Source of the DNA: Qipengyuania sp. ABI-127-1
GTDB taxonomy: Bacteria > Pseudomonadota > Alphaproteobacteria > Sphingomonadales > Sphingomonadaceae
Length of the DNA stretch: 64,000 nt
Assembly: GCA_022953095.1 (NCBI GenBank)
Contig: JALJCR010000001.1
Location: 1,088,501 to 1,152,500, forward strand
Direction: 5' to 3'
The translations under genes and the position numbers were made by a program. Position 1 is the stretch's first letter, and every line of letters starts with the position of its first letter. This document shows, piece after piece, positions 37,906-50,065 of this stretch. The notes below the pieces were generated by a model, which had not been told where the DNA came from, did no database searches, and saw nothing but the letters and a program-made list of their open reading frames with translations.

Positions 37906-38268
37906 TCAGGAGTCTGCGAGGGTGGCGCCGTGTTCGGCGCAGATGGCGGCGGCATCGGCGAGGTTCCAGCCGGTGCTGTCTTCATTGACTTCAAGCTGCG
38001 CCTTGTTGCGCATGTATTCATCGTCGCCGAGGCCGAATTCGCAGCTCACGACATCGGATCCCATGGCACGCTTGCACATGGCGACGCTGACGGGTTCCGC
38101 GCCTTCGCAGGTTTCGGCGAAAACCGTTTTGAACAGGGCTTCGTCCGGTGCCGGCGGCGTATTGGCGGGTTCGGGCGAGACGACCTGTTCGGGCACAGGT
38201 TCGGCAGCGGGCTCTTCACCGCAAGCGGCGAGCAGGGCAAGGGGAAGGATGAGGGCGAGATTTTTCAC
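37906..38268 (-). CDS. Hypothetical lipoprotein inside the atp operon
   Basis: This 120-residue product has a lipoprotein signal ending LLAAC (Cys16), a proline/glutamate-rich linker (about 17-42), and a small domain with five further cysteine-rich or polar elements (AETCEGAEP, AMCKRAMG, VSCEFGLGDDEYM, AAICAEHG). Four cysteines in the mature domain could form two disulfides. The start is GTG at 38268 with AAGGAC upstream, 11 bases after the atpG stop. It lies 18 bases before atpD. I recognise no family. Its place among F1 genes suggests co-expression, not necessarily a role in ATP synthase. Confidence 0.8.
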   Translation of the reverse strand: MKNLALILPLALLAACGEEPAAEPVPEQVVSPEPANTPPAPDEALFKTVFAETCEGAEPVSVAMCKRAMGSDVVSCEFGLGDDEYMRNKAQLEVNEDSTGWNLADAAAICAEHGATLADS

Positions 38269-38279
38269 GTCGATAGTCC

Positions 38280-39152
38280 TTACAGCGCTTCGGCGCCGGC
38301 AATGATTTCGATCAGTTCGGTGGTGATCGCGGCCTGGCGGCTGCGGTTGTACTGGATCGTCAGCTTGTTGATGAGATCGCCCGCATTGCGCGTGGCGTTG
38401 TCCATCGCGGTCATCGAGGCGCCCTGTTCGGAGGCTTCGCGTTCCAGCAGGGCACCGAATAGCTGCGTCTTGACGTAGCGAGGCAGGAGCTCCTCGAGAA
38501 TCTCCTCTTCGCCCGGCTCGTATTCGACCACGGCATCGCCGCCGGTGCCTTCGCCTTCGGGCGAAGGGACGGGGATCAGTTGGTCGACGGTCGGGTCTTG
38601 CGCCAGCGCCGACTTGAAGATCGGGTAGACGAGGTGGGCGACGTCGAATTCGCCCTTCTCGAAGCGCTCGATCAGATCGTCGGCAATCGCCTCGGCTTCC
38701 TCGAAGCCCAGATTGCGCACCGCAGACGTGTCGAAATGCTTCTCGATCCGGTCGGCATAGTCGCGCTTGATCGGGGCGCGGCCCTTTTTGCCGACAAGGT
38801 AGAAGGACACGTCCTTACCCTCGGCGAGCAGCGCGCGCGCCTTGATCTTGGCAGCCTTCACGATGTTCGAGTTCAAGCCACCACACAGGCCCTTGTCGGT
38901 GTTCACGACCACCAGCAGGTGGCGCTTGTCCGACCCGGTGCCCGCGAGCAGCTTGGGGGCGCTGTCGCCGCTTACCTTGCCTGCGAGCGAAGCCATGACG
39001 CCCGACAGCCGCTCGGCATACGGACGTGCAGCTTCGGCAGCAGCCTGCGCACGGCGCAGCTTGGCCGCTGCGACCATCTGCTTGGCCTTGGTGATCTTCT
39101 GGGTCGATTTGACCGAGTTGATCCGGCCCTTGAGTTCCTTGAGGCTAGCCAT
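38280..39152 (-). CDS. atpG: F1 ATP synthase gamma subunit
   Basis: Gamma is the rotor shaft of F1. The 290-residue product has the N-terminal coiled helix [20 protein letters not shown], with [15 protein letters not shown] after it, the central Rossmann-like domain with [12 protein letters not shown], and the C-terminal helix [21 protein letters not shown] negatively charged insert near 195-215 ([20 protein letters not shown]) is longer than in E. coli. ATG at 39152 follows a GGGAG box. It lies 30 bases after atpA. Confidence 0.97.
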   Translation of the reverse strand: MASLKELKGRINSVKSTQKITKAKQMVAAAKLRRAQAAAEAARPYAERLSGVMASLAGKVSGDSAPKLLAGTGSDKRHLLVVVNTDKGLCGGLNSNIVKAAKIKARALLAEGKDVSFYLVGKKGRAPIKRDYADRIEKHFDTSAVRNLGFEEAEAIADDLIERFEKGEFDVAHLVYPIFKSALAQDPTVDQLIPVPSPEGEGTGGDAVVEYEPGEEEILEELLPRYVKTQLFGALLEREASEQGASMTAMDNATRNAGDLINKLTIQYNRSRQAAITTELIEIIAGAEAL

Positions 39153-39182
39153 TTCGGCTCCCTATCTTCGTGTCTCTAAGGC

Positions 39183-40724
<1,542 letters not shown>

Positions 40725-41279
40725 TTAAGCCTTCATGGCCTGGGAAAGCGAATTGAGACGGGTGCGGATCGAGCCGTCGATGCGCTTCGATCCGATGGTG
40801 ACGACGAGGCCGCCGAGGAGCTCGGGATCGACCTTCGTAGAAAGCTTGACCGTGCGGCCTTCGCGGACCGTCAGCTTGGTCTTGAGCGCATCGAGCTGCG
40901 CATCGGTCAGCGCGTGCGCGCTGGTGACTTCGGCGGTCACTTCGCCGCGCTGGGCGGCGGCGATCGCGCGGAAGGCGCAAATTACCTGCGGCAGCTGCGA
41001 CAGGCGGCGGTTCTGCGCCAGCACGCCGAGGAAGTTCTGCGTCAGCTCGGACACGCCGAGAATGGCGGAGACGCCCCACAGCGCCTTCTGTGCGGCACCG
41101 CGGCTGACCTTGGGGTTGGTGGTAACGGCGGCGAGCTCGGCCGATTCGGCGAGCGCGGCCTCGACCTTGTCGAGGTCCGATTCGACTGCGGTCACGGTTC
41201 CGTTTTCGCTAGCGAGATCGAACAGGGCCGAAGCGTAACGCCCTGCCAGGCTAGCCTGAATACCGGCGGAAATATCCAC
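40725..41279 (-). CDS. atpH: F1 ATP synthase delta subunit
   Basis: Delta (OSCP) links F1 to the peripheral stalk. The 184-residue product has the N-terminal six-helix domain ([35 protein letters not shown]) and the C-terminal part with [22 protein letters not shown], all family-typical. The start is GTG at 41279, with GAGAGGACC upstream. It is the first gene of atpHAG-lipoprotein-DC; the Fo genes are not in the window, a split common in alphaproteobacteria. The operon promoter should lie in 41280-41450, but I cannot place it with confidence. Confidence 0.96.
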   Translation of the reverse strand: MDISAGIQASLAGRYASALFDLASENGTVTAVESDLDKVEAALAESAELAAVTTNPKVSRGAAQKALWGVSAILGVSELTQNFLGVLAQNRRLSQLPQVICAFRAIAAAQRGEVTAEVTSAHALTDAQLDALKTKLTVREGRTVKLSTKVDPELLGGLVVTIGSKRIDGSIRTRLNSLSQAMKA

Positions 41280-41492
41280 GCGCTTGAGGTCCTCTCGGGT
41301 CCGGAAGAAAAGTCTGTGCGATCCTGGCCGTGAACGGGTGACGGGAGTCGCCCCCGGCAAGGTCGGCGCGCGCCTAGCAAAGCCCCCCGTCAATGGCAAG
41401 CCGAGTCCGGGCAGGGAATCTGGACTCCGCTCGTAAGGGGCGTAGATTGCGTGGCACAAAGCAACCATTTGCGTGGGAGAGAGGCAATGGAG

Positions 41493-42317
41493 ATGGCGGC
41501 ACTGGCGCCCGCATGCGGGGTCGAAGTTGCCGGGGTGAGTCTGGCCGAAGCGGAGGGCGATACGCTCGATGCGATTAAGCAGGCGATCTACACTCACGGA
41601 ATCGCGCTGTTTCGCGGGCAGGACGATTTCACGCCCGAGGCCCATATCGCCTTCGCCAGGCGCTGGGGCGGGATCGATCTCAACAATTACTTCCCGCTGA
41701 CCGACGAACATCCGGAAATCGCCGTGGTCAGAAAGCGCGCCGATCAGGTCACCAATATCGGCGGCGGATGGCATACCGACCATTCCTACGATCAGGTGCC
41801 AGCCATGGGTTCGATCCTGGTTGCGCGAACGCTGCCGCCGAGCGGAGGCGACACTCTATGGGCGCATATGGGCGAAGCCTATGATGCGCTGCCCGACGAT
41901 CTCAAGACCGAGATCGAAGGGCTCGAGGCCTATCACACTGCCGACCATATTTACGACGAAGACGGGCTTTATGCCAAGACCGACATGGGCGGCGATTTGC
42001 GCGGCAAGGCGCTCAAGACAGGGGCAACGCACCCGATCGTGATCCGTCACCCTCAGACCGGCCGCAAGCTGCTCTATGTCAACAGCGCCTTCACGGTGAA
42101 CATCGTCGGCCGAAGCCGCGAAGAGAGCTTGCCGCTGCTACAGAAACTCTATGCGGCCGCCACTGCGGCGGACAACACCTGCCGCGTGGCGTGGGAGCCG
42201 GGTTCGGTGGCGATCTGGGACAATCGCACGACCTGGCATTTGGCGATGAACGATTATCAGGGGCACGCCCGCGAGATGCACCGCATCACGCTGACCGGCG
42301 AACCGCTGGCTGCGTGA
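41493..42317 (+). CDS. TauD/TfdA family Fe(II)/2-oxoglutarate dioxygenase
   Basis: The 274-residue product is a TauD-type oxygenase with the facial triad His94, Asp96 (in WHTDHSYD) and His249 (in WDNRTTWH), and the 2-oxoglutarate-binding Arg264 (EMHRITLTG). The N-terminal [16 protein letters not shown] is also typical. It would hydroxylate a small substrate such as a sulfonate, alpha-keto-acid ester or aromatic ether; the actual substrate is not predictable. ATG at 41493 is chosen because GGGAGAGAGG lies 8 bases upstream. It is a single gene, divergent from atpH and convergent with the protease gene. Confidence 0.92.
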   Translation: MAALAPACGVEVAGVSLAEAEGDTLDAIKQAIYTHGIALFRGQDDFTPEAHIAFARRWGGIDLNNYFPLTDEHPEIAVVRKRADQVTNIGGGWHTDHSYDQVPAMGSILVARTLPPSGGDTLWAHMGEAYDALPDDLKTEIEGLEAYHTADHIYDEDGLYAKTDMGGDLRGKALKTGATHPIVIRHPQTGRKLLYVNSAFTVNIVGRSREESLPLLQKLYAAATAADNTCRVAWEPGSVAIWDNRTTWHLAMNDYQGHAREMHRITLTGEPLAA

Positions 42318-42335
42318 GGCTGCGCGGATCGGCGG

Positions 42336-43886
42336 CTAGGGCCGCCGTGCGCTGCATTCATAGACCAGCCGTTCATTGGCTTGCCGGGGCAGCTTGCCGA
42401 GGACTTCCGTCTGCATCTCGCCGAGTTGCGCGGAGGCTTCCTCGGCCCCGCATTGGGGGGCCTCGTACTTGCCGCGCGCCTCGCGGGCCTCGTTCATGGC
42501 CTTGCGCGACAGAAGATAGCGTTCGGTGCGGAAGATACGTCGGTCGGGGTCGAAGCTGTTGACCGACACCGCGTCTTCGGAATTGGGTACGAATACGCGG
42601 CTCCAGGTGCCGCCCGAATACCCATATTGCGTTCGGCTGTTGACACAGCCGTCTGCGGTCCAGTCGAATTCTATGTCTTCGACCTGGGCACTGGTGACCC
42701 GGCTGCGTTCGGGCACGAGAGTGCATGTCAGCACGAGATCGCCCGATGCAGACATCCCCGCCCCTTCCGGATCATCCTCCCCAGCCTGCATGGCGGCGGC
42801 GACACGGCGGTCGATTTCGTCGAGGCCGGGGCGGGTAAGATAGGCGGCAAGCGCGGCGAGCACGATTGCGGCGGCTGCCCCCCCGACTATTCTCAGGCGG
42901 GTTTCATCGCGCTCTTCTTCGTCTTTCTGCCACAAGGCCATTGCCCATTGCCCCAGGCCGAAGGCGATCAGAAGCAGGACGATAGAGAGAAACAGACGGT
43001 CTTCGCGTTCGGTCATGACCCCCTGTTCGGCTTCGAGCAGGGCACGTTCGCGCTTTTCCCGCTGCGCTTCGAAACGCTGCGCGAGATCGGCGCGCGCAGT
43101 CATCTGTTCGCGCTGCAACCGCTCGCGCTCGGCCGCGTCGAGATCGGCCATGGAGCGGCAGGCGGAGCTGTTGATGCGCGGCTCGACGTCGTTGGCGCGT
43201 AGGAAAGGCACCATTTCGCGGTTCGACACCGCGAAGAAAAACTCCGCATCGCCGCCATCGCTGTCCGCGCCAAAGCTGTTCACCCCCACCACGCGGCCGC
43301 AGGGATCGAGCAGCGGACCGCCTGAACTGCCGCGCGCGATGGGCGCCGTGTGGAGGATGGTGTCGAACTGGCGGCTGGGCCGCGCCCCCGAAATGAAGCC
43401 GCGGCTTTTCACCGGGGGCTGGCTGCGAAAGATGTCGTTGAAATCCAGCCCCTGCGCGCGGTCGACATTCATGGGATAGCCAACACTGGTGACTTCGCCG
43501 CTGTCGGGCGGCGCGCCTCCGGCCAGGGCAAGCGGGGGCAGGCGCAAATCGCCGGTGATGCGGATCAGCGCCAGATCGTTGCGCGCGCTTACCGCCAGCG
43601 TCTGGCCATAGACGGCTTCGCCGCCGCCGCTGGGAATAATGCCGATTCTAAGCTCGCCATCGCGCAGCGCATCGCGCACCACATGGGCATTGGTGACGAC
43701 CCGGTCGGCCGCAACGGCAAAACCGGTCCCGTGGCTGATCGGAAGCAGTTCGTCAGTGTCTTCGCCGATAATGACCACGCGCACCACGCCGCGCGCGGCG
43801 GCATCGATATCGGCGGGCTCCGCTTGCGCGAATGCGGGAGTGAACAGCGCCAGGATACTGGCCAGAAGAGTGACAAACCGTCCCAT
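42336..43886 (-). CDS. Trypsin-like serine protease with coiled coil and two membrane helices
   Basis: The 516-residue product has a signal peptide (about 1-22) and a trypsin-fold domain (about 30-232) with catalytic His68 (TNAHVV), Asp104 (RNDLALI) and Ser188 (GSSGGPL). A charged coiled coil (about 249-297) is followed by two membrane helices (298-319 and 333-351) around an acidic loop. A C-terminal domain of about 165 residues with four cysteines (TCTL, DGCVN, PQCGA, YECSA) ends it. There is no PDZ domain, unlike HtrA/DegP. ATG at 43886 starts the signal. It is divergent from ada. Function is unknown; an envelope stress or quality-control role is a guess. Confidence 0.85.
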   Translation of the reverse strand: MGRFVTLLASILALFTPAFAQAEPADIDAAARGVVRVVIIGEDTDELLPISHGTGFAVAADRVVTNAHVVRDALRDGELRIGIIPSGGGEAVYGQTLAVSARNDLALIRITGDLRLPPLALAGGAPPDSGEVTSVGYPMNVDRAQGLDFNDIFRSQPPVKSRGFISGARPSRQFDTILHTAPIARGSSGGPLLDPCGRVVGVNSFGADSDGGDAEFFFAVSNREMVPFLRANDVEPRINSSACRSMADLDAAERERLQREQMTARADLAQRFEAQREKRERALLEAEQGVMTEREDRLFLSIVLLLIAFGLGQWAMALWQKDEEERDETRLRIVGGAAAAIVLAALAAYLTRPGLDEIDRRVAAAMQAGEDDPEGAGMSASGDLVLTCTLVPERSRVTSAQVEDIEFDWTADGCVNSRTQYGYSGGTWSRVFVPNSEDAVSVNSFDPDRRIFRTERYLLSRKAMNEAREARGKYEAPQCGAEEASAQLGEMQTEVLGKLPRQANERLVYECSARRP

Positions 43887-43976
43887 TTGCTGCGCCTTGT
43901 GACGATCATTGGCTTTGACCGCAAGCCGCGGGATGCGCGGCTGTCGATCGACGCGCACAAACGGGCCACTTGCGCT

Positions 43977-45017
43977 ATGGAGATAGTCGTGACGATTACC
44001 GATGACACTGCCTGGGCCGCTGTCCTGCGCCGCGATCGCGCCTTCGACGGGCGCTTCGTGACCGGTGTGTTGACCACCGGCATCTATTGCCGTCCCTCCT
44101 GCGCGGCGCGGCATCCATCGCGCGGGAACGTGCGGTTCTTCGCCGATGGCGCGGCGGCGCGTGCGGCGGGGCTGCGCGCCTGCAAACGCTGCCTCCCGGA
44201 CGATGTCGGACGCGACGAGGCGGCGGTGCTGGCGGCGATCGACGAGATTCGCGGCGCCGAAGACGCGCCTTCGCTGGCGGCGTTGGCCCAGCTCACGGGC
44301 TATTCGCCAACCCATTTCCAGCGTGTGTTCAAACGCGCCATCGGCCTCTCGCCCGCTGCCTATGCCCGCGCGCTGCGCGAAGAGCGGGCGCGCGATGCGC
44401 TGGCCGAGGCCGATAGCGTGACCGGCGCGATCTACGAGGCAGGCTATGGCTCGGCCTCACGCTTCTATGACGATACGAAAGGACGATTGGGCATGATGCC
44501 GAGCGACTGGCGCGATGGGGGCAGGGGCCGCACCATCCATTGGACATGCGTCGCAACGACGCTCGGCACCATGCTCGTCGCCGCGACGGAAAAGGGCGTG
44601 TGCTGCCTCTCTTTCGACGAGGGCGAGGAGGAACTGCGCGCGCGTTTCCCCAATGCCACGCTGGTCGAAGCGGGCGGTGAGTTCCGCGCGCTGTTCGAAC
44701 AGGTCACAGCCGCCGTTGAGCAGCCCGTCAATGCCACCACCGCAGAGATCCCGCTCGATGTGAAGGGCACCGCATTCCAGCAGCGCGTGTGGCATGCGCT
44801 GCGTGACATCCCGGCGGGCGAGACGCGTAGCTATGGCGAACTTGCCGCCGCACTCGGCAATCCCAAGTCGAGCCGTGCGGTCGGCGGCGCGAACGGGGCG
44901 AACAACATCGCCGTCCTGATCCCCTGCCACAGGGTGATCGCAGCAGACGGCGGGCTGGGCGGCTATGCCTATGGCACAGAAATCAAAGCCGAGCTGCTGA
45001 GAAGGGAAACGAAATGA
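43977..45017 (+). CDS. ada: Bifunctional Ada: DNA methyl repair protein and transcriptional activator
   Basis: Ada takes methyl groups from phosphotriesters onto an N-terminal cysteine, becoming an activator of the adaptive response. It also removes O6-methylguanine through a C-terminal cysteine. The 346-residue product keeps the zinc cysteines at 38, 42, 69 and 72, the same numbering as E. coli Ada, which supports ATG at 43977. An AraC-type HTH region spans about 85-180, and the methyltransferase motif IPCHRVI has its acceptor at Cys317. It is divergent from the protease and coupled by ATGA to the next gene. No alkB or aidB is adjacent. Confidence 0.95.
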   Translation: MEIVVTITDDTAWAAVLRRDRAFDGRFVTGVLTTGIYCRPSCAARHPSRGNVRFFADGAAARAAGLRACKRCLPDDVGRDEAAVLAAIDEIRGAEDAPSLAALAQLTGYSPTHFQRVFKRAIGLSPAAYARALREERARDALAEADSVTGAIYEAGYGSASRFYDDTKGRLGMMPSDWRDGGRGRTIHWTCVATTLGTMLVAATEKGVCCLSFDEGEEELRARFPNATLVEAGGEFRALFEQVTAAVEQPVNATTAEIPLDVKGTAFQQRVWHALRDIPAGETRSYGELAAALGNPKSSRAVGGANGANNIAVLIPCHRVIAADGGLGGYAYGTEIKAELLRRETK

Positions 45018-45757
45018 CGAGCAAGATCGAGCAATTCAGGGCGCTGCATGTGCCGGGCAAACCGCTGGTGCTTTACAATATCTGGGATGCGGGCAGTGCG
45101 CGGGCCGTTGCCGAGGCGGGGGCCAAGGCAATCGCTACGGGCAGCTACGGCGTGGCCGAAGCGAATGGTTTCAAAGATGGCGAGACACTCCCGCTCGACA
45201 TCGTGCTGGAGAATTTACGCCGCATTCTCACGGCTACCGACTTGCCGGTCACGATCGACATGGAGGCAGGCTATGGCGATACGCCTGCCGAGGTGGGCCG
45301 ATCTGTCAGCAAGGCATTCGACCTGGGCGCCACAGGCATCAACATCGAAGACCGGATGCCGGGCGAAACCGAACTGCTGCCCACCGATGCGGCCGCCGAG
45401 CGTGTCGCTGCTGCCGCCGCAACCGGCATTCATGTCAATGCCCGTACCGATGTCTATCGGGGCGTCGATCCGGCGGATTATTCGCCCGAGATGATCGACG
45501 CCGTGCTGGAACGCGCAAGGGCTTATGCCGAAGCCGGGGCAGGGAGCCTGTTCGTCCCCTTCCTCGGCGATCATCCGACCATTCGCGCGATCTGCGAGGC
45601 TTCGCCCTTGCCGGTCAATGTGCTGTGGGCGCCAGGTCGTGGGACGACTGCTGAGCTTGCCGATCTGGGCGTGGCGCGGATCAGCTACGGGCATCAGCCC
45701 TGGGGCTGGGCCATGGAGAAATTGACCGAAGATGCCAGGGAGATCTATGCGGGATAG
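45014..45757 (+). CDS. Isocitrate lyase/PEP mutase family protein
   Basis: The 247-residue product has the PEP mutase/isocitrate lyase barrel with family motifs LVLYNIWDAGSARAVAEAG, ATGSYGVAEANGF, PVTIDMEAGYGDTP, GINIEDR and HVNARTD. The KKCGH-type active-site motif of isocitrate lyase is absent, so it is not AceA; a carboxyvinyl-carboxyphosphonate mutase or lyase of small keto acids is likelier. ATG at 45014 overlaps the ada stop (ATGA). That coupling to a DNA-repair gene is unusual, and the reaction is unknown. Confidence 0.85.
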   Translation: MTSKIEQFRALHVPGKPLVLYNIWDAGSARAVAEAGAKAIATGSYGVAEANGFKDGETLPLDIVLENLRRILTATDLPVTIDMEAGYGDTPAEVGRSVSKAFDLGATGINIEDRMPGETELLPTDAAAERVAAAAATGIHVNARTDVYRGVDPADYSPEMIDAVLERARAYAEAGAGSLFVPFLGDHPTIRAICEASPLPVNVLWAPGRGTTAELADLGVARISYGHQPWGWAMEKLTEDAREIYAG

Positions 45758-45783
45758 GCTTGGCCTCAGTTGGCGGCGAATGG

Positions 45784-47163
45784 TCACTCCGCGCCGACGA
45801 AAATCGCCTTGGCGTTGGCAAATTCCTTGATGCCGAAGCCGCCGTGCTCGCGACCGTAACCCGAATTCTTCACACCGCCGAACGGCATCGAGGGATCGGC
45901 CACGCCATAGGTGTTGATGAACACCATGCCGGTGTCGAAATGCGTCTTGGCCAGCTCGATCGCGCGGTCGGTATCGCGGCATAATATCCCGCCGCCCAGA
46001 CCATAGCGGCTGTCGTTGGCGAGCCGCATCGCATCCTCGTCGTCCTGTGCGCGGATGACGCTGGCCACGGGGCCGAAAATTTCGTCGTCATAGGCGGGCT
46101 GTCCGGGGGTGACGTCGACCAGCACAGTGGCTGGGTAAAACGCGCCGGGACCGTCGGGGATTTTGCCGCCGCAGGCGATCTTCGCGCCTTTTTCCACCGA
46201 CTGGTCGACCTGTTTCTGCACGTCGTCGCGCAGGTCCCTGCGCGCCATCGGCCCCATATCGCTATCGTCGGCCAGAGGATCGCCGATCCTGGTCGCTTCG
46301 AACTTGGCGACGAATTTCTCGAGGAAGGCATCATAGACCTTGTCGGTCACGATGAAGCGCTTGCCGTTGATGCAGGTCTGGCCGTTATTGTAGAGCCGCG
46401 CCCGCGCGCAAATCTCCGCTGCTTTGTCGAGATCGGCATCTTCGAGCACAAGATAGGCATCGTTTGAACCCAGTTCGAGCACCAGCGGCTTGAGCACCTT
46501 GCATGCCGCTTCCGCGATATGCTTGCCCGCGCCATCCGAGCCGGTCAGCGTGACGCCCCGAACCTTGTCGTGTTCGACGATCGCATCCGACGTATCGTGA
46601 TCGATGACAAGCACGGTGAACAGGTTTTCTGGCAGACCGCCCTTGGCGAAAATCTCGGCGATCTTTAGCCCGCTGCCGGTGCAGTTCGATGCGTGTTTCA
46701 GCAGCACGCCGTTGCCGGTCATGAGATTGGCAATGGCATAGCGGATCACCTGATAGGCGGGGAAATTCCACGGCTGGACGCCGTAAATCACGCCGATGGG
46801 CGAATAGGTGACGATGCCGCGCCCCGCATTGTTCGGCTCGCGATGCTCGTCGGCCAGCTCCTTGGGACCGTTTGCGGCAGTATAGTCGCAGATCGCAGCA
46901 CACAGCTCGACCTCGTCGCGGCTGTCGCCGATCAGCTTGCCGACCTCGGCCGTCATCAGCTGGGCAAGTTCTTCCTTGTGGTCGCGCAGCGCCTTGCCGA
47001 GACCCTTGATCACCCGCGCCCGGTCATTGAGGCTGCGCAGCCGCCATTGCTCGAAGGCGGCGTGGCATTTGTCGACCGCCGCGCAGGCTTCCTCGCGCGA
47101 TAGCTTGCTATAGGCGGCGATCTCTTCGCCGGTGGCGGGATTGACGGTGGTTATATCGGACAT
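45784..47163 (-). CDS. NAD(P)-dependent succinate-semialdehyde dehydrogenase family protein
   Basis: The 459-residue product is an aldehyde dehydrogenase of the GabD-like group. It has VNPATGEEIAAY at the start, PWNFPAYQVIRYAIANLMTG (about 139-158), the general-base glutamate in LVLELGSNDAYLVLEDAD, the catalytic cysteine in NNGQTCINGKRF, and the C-terminal MPFGGVKNSGYGRE. It oxidises an aldehyde such as succinate semialdehyde to the acid. ATG at 47163 has AAAGGG upstream. A strong terminator separates it from the upstream OmpA-domain gene. No gabT is adjacent, so the substrate is by family only. Confidence 0.9.
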   Translation of the reverse strand: MSDITTVNPATGEEIAAYSKLSREEACAAVDKCHAAFEQWRLRSLNDRARVIKGLGKALRDHKEELAQLMTAEVGKLIGDSRDEVELCAAICDYTAANGPKELADEHREPNNAGRGIVTYSPIGVIYGVQPWNFPAYQVIRYAIANLMTGNGVLLKHASNCTGSGLKIAEIFAKGGLPENLFTVLVIDHDTSDAIVEHDKVRGVTLTGSDGAGKHIAEAACKVLKPLVLELGSNDAYLVLEDADLDKAAEICARARLYNNGQTCINGKRFIVTDKVYDAFLEKFVAKFEATRIGDPLADDSDMGPMARRDLRDDVQKQVDQSVEKGAKIACGGKIPDGPGAFYPATVLVDVTPGQPAYDDEIFGPVASVIRAQDDEDAMRLANDSRYGLGGGILCRDTDRAIELAKTHFDTGMVFINTYGVADPSMPFGGVKNSGYGREHGGFGIKEFANAKAIFVGAE

Positions 47164-47244
47164 GAGGCCCTTTCCTGTCTGCTTTGCAATGGAAAGGGCC
47201 GAAACGCCTCGACGTTCCGGCAAAGGTGCAATCGCGGCGCGTGC

Positions 47245-47277
47245 AAAAAAGGGACGGGCGATAGGCTCACCCGTCCC
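47245..47277 (-). terminator. Rho-independent terminator after the OmpA-domain gene
   Basis: On the minus strand GGGACGGG and the complementary CCCGTCCC (47251-47277) flank an 11-base loop, immediately followed by TTTTTT (47245-47250). It lies about 25 bases after the stop codon of the OmpA-domain gene and before the dehydrogenase start. Confidence 0.85.
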
Positions 47278-47301
47278 GCGAATTGCAACAACTCGGTCCG
47301 G

Positions 47302-48204
47302 TCAGAGCCCAGCCTGCATCCCGTCGACGCTCTTGCTGACGAGGATATTCACCGCCACGCGGCGGTTCTGCGCCTTGCCGGCTTCGGTCGTGTTATCGGC
47401 CGCCGGGTCGGCCTCGGCCATGCCGGTGGGGACCATCATGCGATAGGGCTTCCAGCCGCATTCCTGCTGGAGGAAGTTCACGACGCGCGTGGCGCGCTTT
47501 TCGCTCAGTTCCTGATTGTATTCATAGTCGCCGACCGAATCGGTGTAGCCGACCACGAGCAGCAGAGCATTGTCGGTCGATTGCGCCTGCTGTGCCGTTT
47601 GGCACAGCTCGTAACGCGCCTCTTGCGACAGGTTATACTTCGCCGTGTCGAAATAGACGTTGGTCGTACCCTTGATATTGTATTCGTCGATATTGGCGAC
47701 GCGGCCGCGCAAAGCCTCGGTTGCGGCTTCATTGGCGGTAAAGCGCTGGTCGGTACCGGTGTGGATCATTCGCGCGGTTTTGAGGTCACGCGATTTGACC
47801 GCCACCTTGGTGGCAATCAGGCCGCGATCGGCCCATTCGACCGTTTCGACATCCACCGGCAGGCCGTTGAGCAGGTCCGCCTCGGTCAGCGCATCCTTGT
47901 CGAGACCGAGGAAGCCGCCGCTGCTGCGAATTTCGGTGGCCGGACTGATGGCTACGACGGGGCGCGAACCGTCCGCGGTGGTAACCTGAATCTTGTTGTC
48001 CTTGCGGGCCGAGATGACGCCTTCGAATTCGGGGCCTTCGGGCATGTCCGAAAGATCGCTGGGTGTATGGCCGGTGACGGTCGTCAGAACTTCGCCCTGC
48101 CGGTCGTCATAGCTCGCTTGCGCTTCAAGCTCCTGCGCCATTGCCGGGGCGGCTAGCAGACCGATTGCAGCAAACGTAGCTGTGCCGGTGGAAAATGCGT
48201 TCAT
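47302..48204 (-). CDS. OmpA-domain outer-membrane protein with DUF5666-like region
   Basis: The 300-residue product has a signal peptide (about 1-23, ending APAMAQ). A DUF5666-like beta region (about 58-165) follows, with EGVISARKDNKIQVTTADGS and VDVETVEWADRGLIATKV. The C-terminal OmpA/MotB peptidoglycan-binding domain has VVGYTDSVGDYEYNQELSEKR, given here as about residues 215-235, and an AQNRRVAVNI ending. It should anchor the envelope to peptidoglycan. ATG at 48204 has GAGGAG 7 bases upstream. It is a monocistronic gene ended by a strong terminator. Confidence 0.88.
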   Translation of the reverse strand: MNAFSTGTATFAAIGLLAAPAMAQELEAQASYDDRQGEVLTTVTGHTPSDLSDMPEGPEFEGVISARKDNKIQVTTADGSRPVVAISPATEIRSSGGFLGLDKDALTEADLLNGLPVDVETVEWADRGLIATKVAVKSRDLKTARMIHTGTDQRFTANEAATEALRGRVANIDEYNIKGTTNVYFDTAKYNLSQEARYELCQTAQQAQSTDNALLLVVGYTDSVGDYEYNQELSEKRATRVVNFLQQECGWKPYRMMVPTGMAEADPAADNTTEAGKAQNRRVAVNILVSKSVDGMQAGL

Positions 48205-48450
48205 CTGTATACTCCTCATTCGTGACCCCGCCACGCGACCGATACGGCTGAAAGCGAAAGGCGCCGAGAGCCTTGCGCGAGCGGAATGGTGAACCGTGTC
48301 CGGTCCCCGTGATGTGAACGAACGGCCCTGGGGCCGCAGCTGCGCGCCGGTTGTCCACCTCAACCTGTCGGGTGGATGAACAATTGCGGCGAAATAGTGA
48401 CGAAGGCGGTTGGCGCGGGGGACCGCTGCGACGAGCCGTTTTCCGAAGCG

Positions 48451-50022
<1,572 letters not shown>

Positions 50023-50065
50023 AATGCCCGGCTCCGCCAAAAGCGTCCTGTATGTCCGCTGGCGA

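Noticed and set aside
41280..41450. TTGACG sequence upstream of atpH as a -35 box.
   Set aside because: No -10 element at suitable spacing could be identified, so no promoter was reported.
45014..45757. Initial thought that this gene is isocitrate lyase, pairing with malate synthase.
   Set aside because: The protein is only 247 residues and lacks the KKCGH-type motif of isocitrate lyase; it is a shorter PEP-mutase family enzyme.
48205..48450. Search for a gene or RNA in this 246-base gap.
   Set aside because: Only the leader and promoter region of the OmpA-domain gene is expected here; no frame or stable structure stood out.
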